A DNA stretch of 64,000 nt, taken from Bacteroidales bacterium UBA1309 (GTDB lineage Bacteria; Bacteroidota; Bacteroidia; Bacteroidales; Dysgonomonadaceae). Positions 52,807-61,989 of this stretch are shown piece after piece. The stretch's first letter is position 1, and the number at the start of each line of letters is the position of its first letter. The stretch covers positions 24,640-88,639 of the forward strand of contig DBTT01000042.1 of NCBI GenBank assembly GCA_002307185.1, read 5' to 3'. The position numbers and the translations under genes are program-made. A model generated the notes under the pieces. That model was not told the origin of the DNA. It ran no database searches and was given only the letters and a program-made list of their open reading frames with translations.

Positions 52807-54489
52807 TTATCCGTTGAGAGTCTCCTTGAGATACGCCTCGGTATCTACTTTTACATTATCGATGCCAAGTTTTTTACGAATGGATGTTCGATATGCTTGA
52901 ATTGAGTTTGAGCTAAGTTCTAATATCATAGCAATTTCCTTGACATTCATTCCTGCATATGTGAGCAAACATATTCGATACTCTTTTTCCGAGAGGTTGG
53001 GAAATGAATCACGCATCCTTTTTGAAAGATTCTTACTTATATGATTTATTATGTCTTCGAAATCGACCCATACATCATGTTGTGGATTATGATATACAAT
53101 TTGATGAAACCTTTTTGCCAACTGTAAAGTGGAAGCATTATCCGAGTCAATTTTTGTAACTAGCACTGCTTTCCTGATTACGTCAAACTTCCACATAAGC
53201 AACTCACGCATATTTTTTTCCTGCAAAGCCATTTTTGCAGAAGAAAGGTGTTCGAGTTCTGATGCCATTCGGGAAAGCGTTACAATCTTTTCATGGGTCT
53301 CTATAAGTTTGTTTTTCTGGTTGATCCGATATTTGGCAAATACAATGATGCCTAGGATAAGGATAAGGAGCAAAACAATCACTACGTATTGATATTTGCT
53401 CACATCTTGTTGATATGAATTCTTTAAAAGCTCAAAATTATACTTTTGCTGAATATCCAAAATCGCACTATTATTCCGGTATTCTAACAACTGATCATAT
53501 GCGTCAATTTCTTTCTTCAAATATTCAATCACCAGTGGGTAGTTTTTTGTCTTTTCCTCCGTCTGACCCAACAAGCCATATATGCTTATCTTGAGATCTA
53601 AAGAATGGACATGGGTGATTGTTGACTTGACTAAATTGTTGTAGTATTTTGCTGAATCATTGAGCCCCATCAATGAATATAGGTTGGCGAAATTAAGATA
53701 AAACCGGACAACGGAATTTGTGTCCAAATTATTCTTAAAGGCGTCTTTCAGGTAAGGGAGAGCTTGATTATATTTGCCTTGCTCCGAATAGGCTACACTG
53801 ATGTTTTGCTCCAACAAAACTTTGCCTTTCCAGTCTGAATTGAGGTTGGGGAGCTGTAGTCCTCTTTTGAACATGATTATGGCACTGTCGGTTTGCCCCA
53901 TCATCAGGAAGGAACGACCAACATTGCATATCGAGATAATCCTTTGCTCCGGATAATTTTGATAATAATTTTCTGCTCTTTTAAAAGATTCAAGCGCTTG
54001 CCGGTTCAATCCTTGTTGCCAAAGGATGCCTCCGATGTGGGTTTGCACCAGGCCCTTGAGGCTATTGTCGGATGTTTCCTTTGCCTCCGACAATGCTTCC
54101 ATATAAGCACGCATTGCCTTGTTTTTATCACCTTGTTCACGATAAACGCAACCGCTGTAGAAAGCAGCTAAGGCTGTCCATCGAGGGGCTGTCTTTTTGT
54201 CCTTGTAGTAGGCCCAGGCTTTGAAAACGGCCGTATCGCCCTTAATATCCCTATATGCCTTGAATCTGACACGGGTGCGCGTGACTAAATATTGCATATA
54301 CTCTTCTTCGTTAAAACTTTTCTCGGGGTAAAATATAGAATCGATTAAGACAATTGCACTGTCTGCTTGTTCGTTGTCTGCGAACTGTTCGGCTTGAGCC
54401 AGAAGGTTGGAAGCCTCCGGCTGAGGATTGCAACCAATGAAGCCCCCGACAAATAGCAGCACAAAAACAATGTATTTGAAATGTTTCAT
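52807..54489 (-). CDS. TPR lipoprotein with membrane helix and LuxR-type HTH
   Basis: The product is 560 residues from MKHFKYIV at 54489; the longer start adds 20 residues before the signal. A lipoprotein-like signal (GGFIGC, Cys near 20) is followed by tetratricopeptide repeats (about 30-350: YREQGDKNKAMRAYMEAL, LLEQNISVAYSEQGKYNQALPYL), one membrane helix (VVIVLLLILILGIIVF, about 365-385), a coiled-coil, and a C-terminal LuxR-like HTH (LSEKEYRICLLTYAGMNVKEIAMILELSSNSIQAYRTSIRKKLGI). This Bacteroidetes design couples periplasmic sensing to a cytoplasmic DNA-binding domain. A -7 element (plus CAAACATA, 54511-54518) lies just upstream. Confidence 0.85.
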   Translation of the reverse strand: MKHFKYIVFVLLFVGGFIGCNPQPEASNLLAQAEQFADNEQADSAIVLIDSIFYPEKSFNEEEYMQYLVTRTRVRFKAYRDIKGDTAVFKAWAYYKDKKTAPRWTALAAFYSGCVYREQGDKNKAMRAYMEALSEAKETSDNSLKGLVQTHIGGILWQQGLNRQALESFKRAENYYQNYPEQRIISICNVGRSFLMMGQTDSAIIMFKRGLQLPNLNSDWKGKVLLEQNISVAYSEQGKYNQALPYLKDAFKNNLDTNSVVRFYLNFANLYSLMGLNDSAKYYNNLVKSTITHVHSLDLKISIYGLLGQTEEKTKNYPLVIEYLKKEIDAYDQLLEYRNNSAILDIQQKYNFELLKNSYQQDVSKYQYVVIVLLLILILGIIVFAKYRINQKNKLIETHEKIVTLSRMASELEHLSSAKMALQEKNMRELLMWKFDVIRKAVLVTKIDSDNASTLQLAKRFHQIVYHNPQHDVWVDFEDIINHISKNLSKRMRDSFPNLSEKEYRICLLTYAGMNVKEIAMILELSSNSIQAYRTSIRKKLGIDNVKVDTEAYLKETLNG

Positions 54490-55045
54490 GAAAAGAATAT
54501 TTTTTGGCTGCAAACATACATAAAAATCAAGATAAAAGATTTGTTTCACCTTAATTTCACAAAACAGACTTCATCAGATTTCTTTATATCCATACCAACC
54601 CCGAATAATACAAGAACCACTTGTTTAAAAAACAAAATGTTCATCGAGCCTAAATTGGGGGAAACTTCTGTAATCAGTATTCTATTATGGCTACCTTTGC
54701 TTGATGAATTGCGCCATATTTTTGGTCTTGCCATCATTTTCCAGCTACAATAACTTTGAAATAAAAACGCATAAAAAGAGATAGGGCAGACATCAGCCAA
54801 GAGTGTTCTCTACACATAGTAGATACATACGGGAAAATGATATTGACAAAGAAACCGGTGACATTCGCCCATCAATCACAATTGTAAATAGTTATGCCTT
54901 GTCTTATAACCCAGGAAGTCGGTCAAAAATATTGAGCAGGCATTCTTGATCTAACCTTTAGATGGACAATAATCCATTTAAACAAAAAAAGACATTTCCA
55001 TGACTTGGAAGTGCCTTTTTGTATCTTTATATTTGTGGAAGTCCG
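54490..55045. other. 556-bp intergenic region with a possible decayed ORF
   Basis: A plus-strand frame (54481-54753) contains MFIEPKLGETSVISIL, similar to a minus-strand frame near 23.1 kb (MFIQHKFGENRVIDIL). Both are short and lack any recognised domain. The right edge holds the acyl-CoA synthetase terminator. Confidence 0.3.
54985..55020 (-). terminator. Terminator after the acyl-CoA synthetase gene
   Basis: An imperfect 15-16 bp stem (AAAAAGACATTTCCA with TTGGAAGTGCCTTTTT, loop TGAC) with an A-run on the left forms a U-run on the minus strand. Confidence 0.7.
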
Positions 55046-56866
55046 TTAATCAGGAACCACCTCATCATACATCGAATCAATAATATCCTTGTATCTTTCC
55101 TCAATCACCCGGCGGCGTATTTTCAGGGTATTTGTTAACTCCCCCGACTCCATTGTGAAGGGTTGGGAAAGCAAGGTGAAGCGTTTTACCTTCTCGTAAC
55201 TGGCAAAATTGATAATCTGGCATTCGATGCAATTGCCAATGAGCTTGACGATTTCTTTATGCTGGATCAAATCTTCGTTGCTCGAATAGCTGATGCTGTG
55301 CCTCGACGCAAAGTTTCTCAATTGCTCGAAATCAGGTACGATCAACGCAGAAACATATTTGCGTTTGTCTGCGACAACGGCAACTTGATCGATGTATTTG
55401 TCTTCCTGAAGCTTTATTTCAATGGCTTGAGGGGCAATGTATTTTCCATTTGCCGTTTTGAACAAATCTTTGATGCGCTCGGTGATAATGATTTCATTCT
55501 TTTCGGTAATGCTGCCGGCATCGCCCGTCCTGAGAAAGCCATCTTCGGTGAATGCCTTGGCCGTTTCTTCGGGTTTGTTGTAATAACCCGACATCACGGT
55601 CTTTCCCCGAACAAGTATCTCATTGTTTTCTCCAATTTTCACTTCCAAATCGGGCATTATTGTTCCAACGGTTCCGAATGTAAAATTATTCTTGATGAAA
55701 CAGGTGACCGTAGCGGTTGTTTCAGTTAATCCATAACCATACACCAAGGGAATATTCACCGACTGCAAAAACCGGTTGATTGTGTCCGACAATGGAGCTC
55801 CGGCGCAAGGATAAATTGTCCCTTTTTCAATACCAATCACCGTTTTCAATAAACGGAAAACCGTGTTGTTGTAGATGAAGAATTTAATCGAATTGAAAAC
55901 CGGCGGCTTGAGTCCATTGTTCAAATAATCCAGATTATGCTTTGCTCCTGTTCTGATGGCATCGTTCATCAGCCACCTGAGGGGTCTGGGAGCATTGTCG
56001 ATAATATCTTTTACCCCAACATACACTTTTTCCCAGAAACGGGGAACGCTACACATGCAGGAGGGCCTGATCTGTTTTACCGTTTTTTGGATTTGTTTCG
56101 GATCCAAATTGATGGCGATGGTCATCCCTTTATGCAAGGCGAAGTAAGTCCAACCTTTTTCAAAGATATGTGCCAACGGAAGAAAGCTCATCGACACATC
56201 TTTGTCGGAAACATAAGTCAATCGCATGTCGTGCGTACGCAAGATTTCCAAAAAGCTGTAATGATGCAGGATAACACCTTTTGGCTCGCCGGTAGTTCCC
56301 GATGTGTAAATCAGACAGGCAATATCTTCCGGGCGGACGGAATTCATACGCACATTCACAATCACCTGGGTATTGGAATTTTCGCCTGAAGCGACAAAGT
56401 CGTCGAAATAGACGGAGGTTTTGTCTTCGGGATGAAACACCACATTCGGGTCAAAGACAATCAGCTTTTTCAAGACGTTGGATTGCTTTTGCACCTTGAA
56501 AGCATTGTTGTATTGAAACTGTTCGCCCACAAACAGTACATGTATCTCCGCATCGTTGACAATATATTCCACCTGCGAAGGCGAGGAGGTGGCAAAGATG
56601 GGCACCATAATGCCGCGGTTGGCGTAAATGGCGAAATCGGTATAGAGATACTGCCTCATGTTTTGAGAATAGAGGCCAACACGTTCTTTGGGTTCCACTC
56701 CAATCTCGGCCATGGCCCAAGCGACACTCATAATCCTGCGCGAAAAATGGCTCCATGAAGCATTTTTCCACTTTTTTAATTTCTTGTCGTAATAAGTCAA
56801 GGCAGTTCGATCACCGTATTTTTCGGCTTGACGGTGGATCATTAATGCCAGGTGATTATAGCTCAT
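55046..56866 (-). CDS. Long-chain fatty acid--CoA ligase (AMP-forming)
   Basis: The 606-residue protein has the adenylate-forming signatures: P-loop LIYTSGTTGEPKG near residue 187, PLVYGYGLTETTATV near 373, and the A8 hinge DGFLRTGDAGSI and ERIKDLFKTANGKYIAP near 475 with its conserved lysine. It activates fatty acids to acyl-CoA at the cytoplasmic face. The sequence resembles FadD15/FAA-type ligases of Bacteroidetes. Monocistronic. A -7 element (plus CAAAGTTA, 56894-56901) lies upstream. Confidence 0.93.
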   Translation of the reverse strand: MSYNHLALMIHRQAEKYGDRTALTYYDKKLKKWKNASWSHFSRRIMSVAWAMAEIGVEPKERVGLYSQNMRQYLYTDFAIYANRGIMVPIFATSSPSQVEYIVNDAEIHVLFVGEQFQYNNAFKVQKQSNVLKKLIVFDPNVVFHPEDKTSVYFDDFVASGENSNTQVIVNVRMNSVRPEDIACLIYTSGTTGEPKGVILHHYSFLEILRTHDMRLTYVSDKDVSMSFLPLAHIFEKGWTYFALHKGMTIAINLDPKQIQKTVKQIRPSCMCSVPRFWEKVYVGVKDIIDNAPRPLRWLMNDAIRTGAKHNLDYLNNGLKPPVFNSIKFFIYNNTVFRLLKTVIGIEKGTIYPCAGAPLSDTINRFLQSVNIPLVYGYGLTETTATVTCFIKNNFTFGTVGTIMPDLEVKIGENNEILVRGKTVMSGYYNKPEETAKAFTEDGFLRTGDAGSITEKNEIIITERIKDLFKTANGKYIAPQAIEIKLQEDKYIDQVAVVADKRKYVSALIVPDFEQLRNFASRHSISYSSNEDLIQHKEIVKLIGNCIECQIINFASYEKVKRFTLLSQPFTMESGELTNTLKIRRRVIEERYKDIIDSMYDEVVPD

Positions 56867-57152
56867 GATTCAATTCTGTTGATTTGGTTCGTGCAAAGTT
56901 ACGGCTTATTTCGGGAATGTTACCTTTTCGTTTTTTATATATTAAGCAAAAATAATAGCATATTGTATGTTTTGCAGCATGCTCCTGCACCTAACTCATA
57001 AATCAAAACTGTCATTTTTCCATTAATACGATTTTTTTAAAATCTATTTTCGATAATTCTTTCCCTAATCTTTACTTTCGAAAGCAATCTGTCCACTGAT
57101 TTGTATTACTTTTGCAAATCATTAAAAAAATAACCCAACCGCTTGTTTTGGC

Positions 57153-58640
57153 ATGGCAGACAATCTGAAAAGTTTAGCAAAAGACACCGCCATCTATGGT
57201 GTCAGTAGTATCTTGGGGCGTATTTTGAACTGGTGCCTGACTCCGTTGCATGTGTATATTTTCACCAACCCCGTGGAGTATGGGATGGTAAATCAATTGT
57301 ATGGATTTACGGCCGTGTTCATGGTGTTGCTCACTTATGGGATGGAAACAGGCTTTTTCCGTTTTATCAACAGCAAAGACCAAAACGCCGGCACAGTTTA
57401 TGCCTCATCGATGATTTCGTTGGGAGTTACTTCGCTTCTGTTCATTCTCTTAAGTTTTGCCTTTATCACGCCTATTTCCGGATGGCTAAAATACACCGAC
57501 AATCCGGAGCATATCCTGATGATGTTTGTGACTGTTGCATTGGATGCATTCATGTGCATTCCGTTTGCCTATCTGAGATATAAAAAGCGTCCGATTCGGT
57601 TTGCATCGTTGAAGCTGGCTTTCATCTTTTTGAACATTGGTTTCAATCTCCTTTTCTTAGTCGTATGTCCTTGGCTGATGAAAACTGCTCCGGCATTGGT
57701 GGATTGGTTTTATTCCCCTTCATTCGGCATCGGTTACATCTTTTTGGCCAACCTGCTGAGTACTTCCGCTGTTCTTCTGCTGTTGTTGCCGCATATTCTT
57801 GAAGCTCCGTTCGAGTTTGATAGGAAATTACTAAAAAAGATGCTGATGTACTCTTTCCCTTTGTTGATTCTCGGAATAGCAGGAGTGGTAAACCAGACCG
57901 TTTCCCAAATCACGTATCCTTATCTTTTCAACAGTGTGGACGAAGCGCGCAGCCAGATGGGGATTTATGGTGCTTGCTTGAAGATCACCGTTATCATCAC
58001 CATGTTCACGCAAGCTTTCCGATATGCCTACGAGCCGTTTATTTTTGCCAAAAACAAGGATAAGAATAACGAGGATGCCAACAAAAAATCATATGCAGAT
58101 GCGATGAAATATTTCATTCTTTTCTCGCTATTGGTTTTCGTCGGTGTCATGTATTACATGGACATACTGAAATACATCGTGAGTGCAAACTACATCGAAG
58201 GAGTAAAGGTGGTGCCGATAGCGATGCTGGGCGAAATCTTTTTCGGAATATATTTCAATCTCTCGGTGTGGTATAAAATCACGGACAACACACGTTACGG
58301 AGCTTATTTTTCCGTGCTAGGATGCGTCATCCAGGTGTTGATGAATATCGTCTTTGTGCCGATGTTTGGTTACATTGCAAGTGCTTGGGCAACATTGATC
58401 TGCAATTTGGTGGTGGTGCTTTTATCCTTTCTGATCGGCCAAAAGTATTACCCGATCCGTTACGACATGCCCAGCATCTCATTCTACTTCATCATGGCGG
58501 CCGTGTTCTATATCCTCGGAATGTATGTTCCCATCGAGAATGAATATCTTCGTCTTGGATTCCGAACATTGTTGCTATTCGTAATGCTATCTTTTGTTGC
58601 GAAGAAAACTTTGCCAACATTTCGCCAAAAAGATCAATAG
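57153..58640 (+). CDS. Polysaccharide/lipid-linked oligosaccharide flippase (Wzx-like)
   Basis: The 495-residue integral membrane protein has 12-14 helices of the MOP (MATE/Wzx) superfamily. It begins MADNLKSLAKDTAIYGVSSILGRILNWCLTP, typical for Bacteroidetes flippases, and has a soluble loop with KNKDKNNEDANKK near residue 305. It probably moves undecaprenyl-linked sugars to the periplasmic face. No glycosyltransferase genes are adjacent. A -7 element TACTTTTG lies at 57107-57114. The S46 peptidase follows 34 bp downstream. Confidence 0.88.
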   Translation: MADNLKSLAKDTAIYGVSSILGRILNWCLTPLHVYIFTNPVEYGMVNQLYGFTAVFMVLLTYGMETGFFRFINSKDQNAGTVYASSMISLGVTSLLFILLSFAFITPISGWLKYTDNPEHILMMFVTVALDAFMCIPFAYLRYKKRPIRFASLKLAFIFLNIGFNLLFLVVCPWLMKTAPALVDWFYSPSFGIGYIFLANLLSTSAVLLLLLPHILEAPFEFDRKLLKKMLMYSFPLLILGIAGVVNQTVSQITYPYLFNSVDEARSQMGIYGACLKITVIITMFTQAFRYAYEPFIFAKNKDKNNEDANKKSYADAMKYFILFSLLVFVGVMYYMDILKYIVSANYIEGVKVVPIAMLGEIFFGIYFNLSVWYKITDNTRYGAYFSVLGCVIQVLMNIVFVPMFGYIASAWATLICNLVVVLLSFLIGQKYYPIRYDMPSISFYFIMAAVFYILGMYVPIENEYLRLGFRTLLLFVMLSFVAKKTLPTFRQKDQ

Positions 58641-58674
58641 AAGTTTACAAATTTACGTATTCACAAATAAAAGT

Positions 58675-60798
58675 ATGAGAAAAACAATTTTGACCCTACT
58701 CGGGGTGTTCTTGCTCGCCCATTCGCTTCTCGCCGATGAAGGAATGTGGTTACTCAAAGAACTCAACCGTCAAAGTGCAGCCCAGATGAAAGAACTCGGC
58801 TTCACTTTCCCAATCGACAGTTTATACAATGAGCAGAATCCGTCGCTGAAAGATGCAGTTATCATATTTGGAGCAGGATGCACAGGCGTTGCGGTTTCCA
58901 ATGAAGGCCTGGTATTCACAAACCATCATTGCGGATACGAGGCCATCCAAAAACTAAGTTCGGTGGAGCACGATTATTTGAAAGATGGATTTGTCAGCCA
59001 ATCGTTTGAAAAAGAGTTGCCCTGCAAGGATCTCACCATTCAATTTTTGAAGAAAACGGAAGATGTCACCTCAAAAGTTCTATCGCAAGTGACAGAAGCT
59101 GACGACGAATCAATCAGAGACAGCAAAATTTCCAAGGCTCGGGAAGAAATTCTGAAAGAATACGAAGGCAACGACTTCCTTAGTGCCAAAGTAATACCTT
59201 TTTATTCACGGAACAAGTATTACCTGGTGGTGTATGAGGTGTTCAAAGATATCCGTTTGGTATTGACTCCGCCTTCCTCCGTTGGGAAATTTGGTGGCGA
59301 AACCGACAATTGGATGTGGCCAAGGCATACTTGCGACTTTTCCGTTTTCCGTGTGTATGCAAACAAAGAAAACAAACCGGCAGAATACAACGCCGACAAC
59401 CAGCCCTATCATCCCCGCTACTCTGTTCCCGTTTCCCTAAACGGATACAAAGAGAAGGATTATGCGATGACGATTGGTTATCCCGGTCGCACGCAACGCT
59501 ATCTTTCTTCGTGGGGAATTACCCGGTTGATTGAATCTATCAACAAACCTCGCATCGAAGTCCGCACAGCCAAACAGGACATTTGGAAAGAGGCGATGCT
59601 GGCCAGCGATGCCGTGAGAATCAAATACGCTTCGAAATATGCACGCAGTTCCAACTACTGGAAAAATGCCATGGGAATGAACACCGCTTTGGCAAAGCTC
59701 CATGTGGTGAAAGAAAAACAAGCCTTGGAAAATAAATTCTCGGCTTACCTTCAAAAAGATACTGCCGCAAATGCGAAATATGGCGAAGCACTTCCTTTAC
59801 TGGAGAAAGCATTCGAAAGTTCTTCTGAAATAGAAAAGGTGAGGACTTATTTCAATGAAACATTCACCGGAGGAATTGAAATTGCCCGATTGGGAGCGTC
59901 CGTACTCACTCTCAAAGGAGAAAACAAGGACGAGCAAATCCAAAACCTAAAAACCTCACTTGAAGGCCAGTACAAAGACTATGAACCGTTGCTGGACAAA
60001 AAATTAACCCCTGTCCTCTTAAAACTGTATGCTGATCGTGTTCCTCCGGAATTTCTTCCGGATGTTTATAAAACTATCCAAAAGAAATTCAAAGGCGACT
60101 ACAACAAGTATGCAGACTGGTTGTTTTCCAAGACAGCTTTCACTGACCTGAATAAAGTGCTGGATGCTGTGAAAAAGAAAAAGGACCAAGACTTGATGAA
60201 AGATCCAGCCGTGGAATTGGCTTTATCCGTACAAGAAATTCGCATGGTGGTTCAGATGAAAGCCAACAAATCGGACGATGACATTCAAAAAGGCGAGCGC
60301 CTGTTTATGGCCGGCTTATTGGCGATGAATCCCGACAAGGCCTATTCGCCCGATGCGAATTTCACCCAACGGCTGAGCTACGGTTCTGTAGGAGGGTATA
60401 GCCCGGCTGATGCCGTGAAATACAATTTCCAAACAACGTCGGAAGGTGTTTTGGCAAAAGTGGACCACAGCAATCCCGAATTTGATTTGCAAGACTATCT
60501 GGTAAAAGAACTGGAAAGCAAGGATTTCGGACAATATGGACAAAACGGCACGTTATACACTTGCTTCCTTTCCAACAACGACATAACCGGTGGAAACTCG
60601 GGAAGCCCTGTGTTCAATGGCAAAGCCGAACTGATCGGATTGGCGTTCGATGGAAACTGGGAAGCCCTGAGCGGCGACATCGTTTTCGAACCGAAAGTTC
60701 AACGCACCATTAGCGTGGACATCCGCTACGTGCTTTACACGATTGACAAGCTCATGAAATGCCCCCGGTTGATCCAGGAATTGAAATTGCAGAAATAA
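58675..60798 (+). CDS. S46 family dipeptidyl-peptidase, DPP7-like
   Basis: The product is 707 residues from MRKTILTLL at 58675, with a signal peptide ending LLA-DE. It has the S46 catalytic triad: H85 (TNHHCGY), D221 (WPRHTCDFSVFRVY) and S642 (GGNSGSPV). The residue 18 after the serine, which sets P1 specificity, is Gly660 as in DPP7 (broad/hydrophobic) and not Arg as in DPP11 (Asp/Glu). It trims dipeptides from peptide N-termini in the periplasm, supporting amino-acid nutrition. It is 34 bp after the flippase gene and ends with a good terminator. Confidence 0.93.
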   Translation: MRKTILTLLGVFLLAHSLLADEGMWLLKELNRQSAAQMKELGFTFPIDSLYNEQNPSLKDAVIIFGAGCTGVAVSNEGLVFTNHHCGYEAIQKLSSVEHDYLKDGFVSQSFEKELPCKDLTIQFLKKTEDVTSKVLSQVTEADDESIRDSKISKAREEILKEYEGNDFLSAKVIPFYSRNKYYLVVYEVFKDIRLVLTPPSSVGKFGGETDNWMWPRHTCDFSVFRVYANKENKPAEYNADNQPYHPRYSVPVSLNGYKEKDYAMTIGYPGRTQRYLSSWGITRLIESINKPRIEVRTAKQDIWKEAMLASDAVRIKYASKYARSSNYWKNAMGMNTALAKLHVVKEKQALENKFSAYLQKDTAANAKYGEALPLLEKAFESSSEIEKVRTYFNETFTGGIEIARLGASVLTLKGENKDEQIQNLKTSLEGQYKDYEPLLDKKLTPVLLKLYADRVPPEFLPDVYKTIQKKFKGDYNKYADWLFSKTAFTDLNKVLDAVKKKKDQDLMKDPAVELALSVQEIRMVVQMKANKSDDDIQKGERLFMAGLLAMNPDKAYSPDANFTQRLSYGSVGGYSPADAVKYNFQTTSEGVLAKVDHSNPEFDLQDYLVKELESKDFGQYGQNGTLYTCFLSNNDITGGNSGSPVFNGKAELIGLAFDGNWEALSGDIVFEPKVQRTISVDIRYVLYTIDKLMKCPRLIQELKLQK

Positions 60799-60822
60799 GC
60801 CTTCCTCTACAATAGGGACAAG

Positions 60823-60857
60823 GGGAGATCGACGGAAAGTTGGTCTCCCGTTTTTTT
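60823..60857 (+). terminator. Intrinsic terminator after the S46 peptidase
   Basis: An 11-bp stem with two G-T pairs (60823-60833 with 60839-60849), loop GGAAA, then a seven-base T-run. Confidence 0.8.
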
Positions 60858-61091
60858 ATCTCCGCATTTTTGGCATGTTCGCTTTCCTTGTATAACCGAT
60901 TATTTAGTTAACACAAAGAGCCAAGTTTTTCACCTATAAAGCAAACGGACAAAATGGGAAGAAATAACTGTCCCGTTTCTACAACTCAAACACAATTCAC
61001 CATCACCTTTTCAAGCGGCCGAAGCCGTTTTACTCAAAAAAATTGCTATCTTTATTCCTTCAAAAACAGAGGTATCACTAAAAAAGATAAT

Positions 61092-61874
61092 ATGATTAAG
61101 GCAGTATTCTTTGATATAGATGGAACATTAGTCAGTTACGACACACACCGTATTCCACAATCCTCAAAAGATGCAATACTGCAATTACGCCAAAAAGGCA
61201 TCAAGGTTTTCATTGCCACTGGCCGCCCTTTTGCGGCTGTCAACAATTTGGAAGATTGCGAATTTGACGGTTTCATCACCGTGAATGGAGCCTATTGCAT
61301 GACAGCCGAAAAAGAAACCATCTTCAAGCAATCGATTCCTCCCGGAGAAATTCGCTCATTCTTGGATTACCAGCAAACCTGCGGAGAGTTTCCTTGCATG
61401 GTGGCCACCGAAAGCGAAATTTTCATCAACAAGATCAACAAAGATGCCGAAGACATATTCACTCTAATAAACTTTCCATTTCCTCAAAATAAGAAACTGG
61501 AGGAACTCGCCGATCGGGAAATATTTCAATTGGTCGCCTTTTTTAAAGAACACCAAGAAAAAGAAATTATGAAGAATGTGTTGCCTGGATGCGAAGCGGC
61601 AAGGTGGAATCCTCTTTTTGCCGACATAGTATCCAAAGGAATCAGCAAACAGGTAGGCATCGACAAGGTGCTCGAACACTATGGGTTCGAACTGGATGAA
61701 GCGATGGCATTTGGCGATGGGGGAAACGATCTGCAGATGCTGAGGCATGTGCCGGCAAGCATCGCCATGGGAAACGCATCGGATATCGTGAAACAAACAG
61801 CATCTTATGTGACCGACACGGTAGATAATGATGGAATATGGAAAGCATTGAAATATTTTTCAATAATAGAATGA
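61092..61874 (+). CDS. HAD superfamily phosphatase, Cof subfamily
   Basis: The product is 260 residues from MIKAVFFDIDG at 61092; the longer frame adds unlikely residues. HAD motif I is D8-x-D10 (FFDIDGTLV), motif II ATGR, motif III near KQVGIDKVLEHYG, and motif IV GDGGNDLQML. A type IIB cap lies between about 85 and 185. Cof-type enzymes dephosphorylate sugar phosphates, FMN and similar metabolites. Monocistronic, 115 bp before dnaN. Confidence 0.92.
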   Translation: MIKAVFFDIDGTLVSYDTHRIPQSSKDAILQLRQKGIKVFIATGRPFAAVNNLEDCEFDGFITVNGAYCMTAEKETIFKQSIPPGEIRSFLDYQQTCGEFPCMVATESEIFINKINKDAEDIFTLINFPFPQNKKLEELADREIFQLVAFFKEHQEKEIMKNVLPGCEAARWNPLFADIVSKGISKQVGIDKVLEHYGFELDEAMAFGDGGNDLQMLRHVPASIAMGNASDIVKQTASYVTDTVDNDGIWKALKYFSIIE

Positions 61875-61919
61875 CCGACTTAGGAGAAAAGATATTCTTG
61901 CAAGTCTTTTCCCAACATT

Positions 61920-61950
61920 TTTGCAACTGTGAAATATTTTCATAAATTTG
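61920..61950 (+). promoter_or_regulatory. Putative dnaN promoter
   Basis: TTTG (61920-61923), 19 bases, TAAATTTG (61943-61950): a full match to the Bacteroidetes form, with the gene start 39 bases further on. Confidence 0.7.
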
Positions 61951-61989
61951 CTTGATTAAAAAACATTGAAAACTTAAAAAGATAGATAT

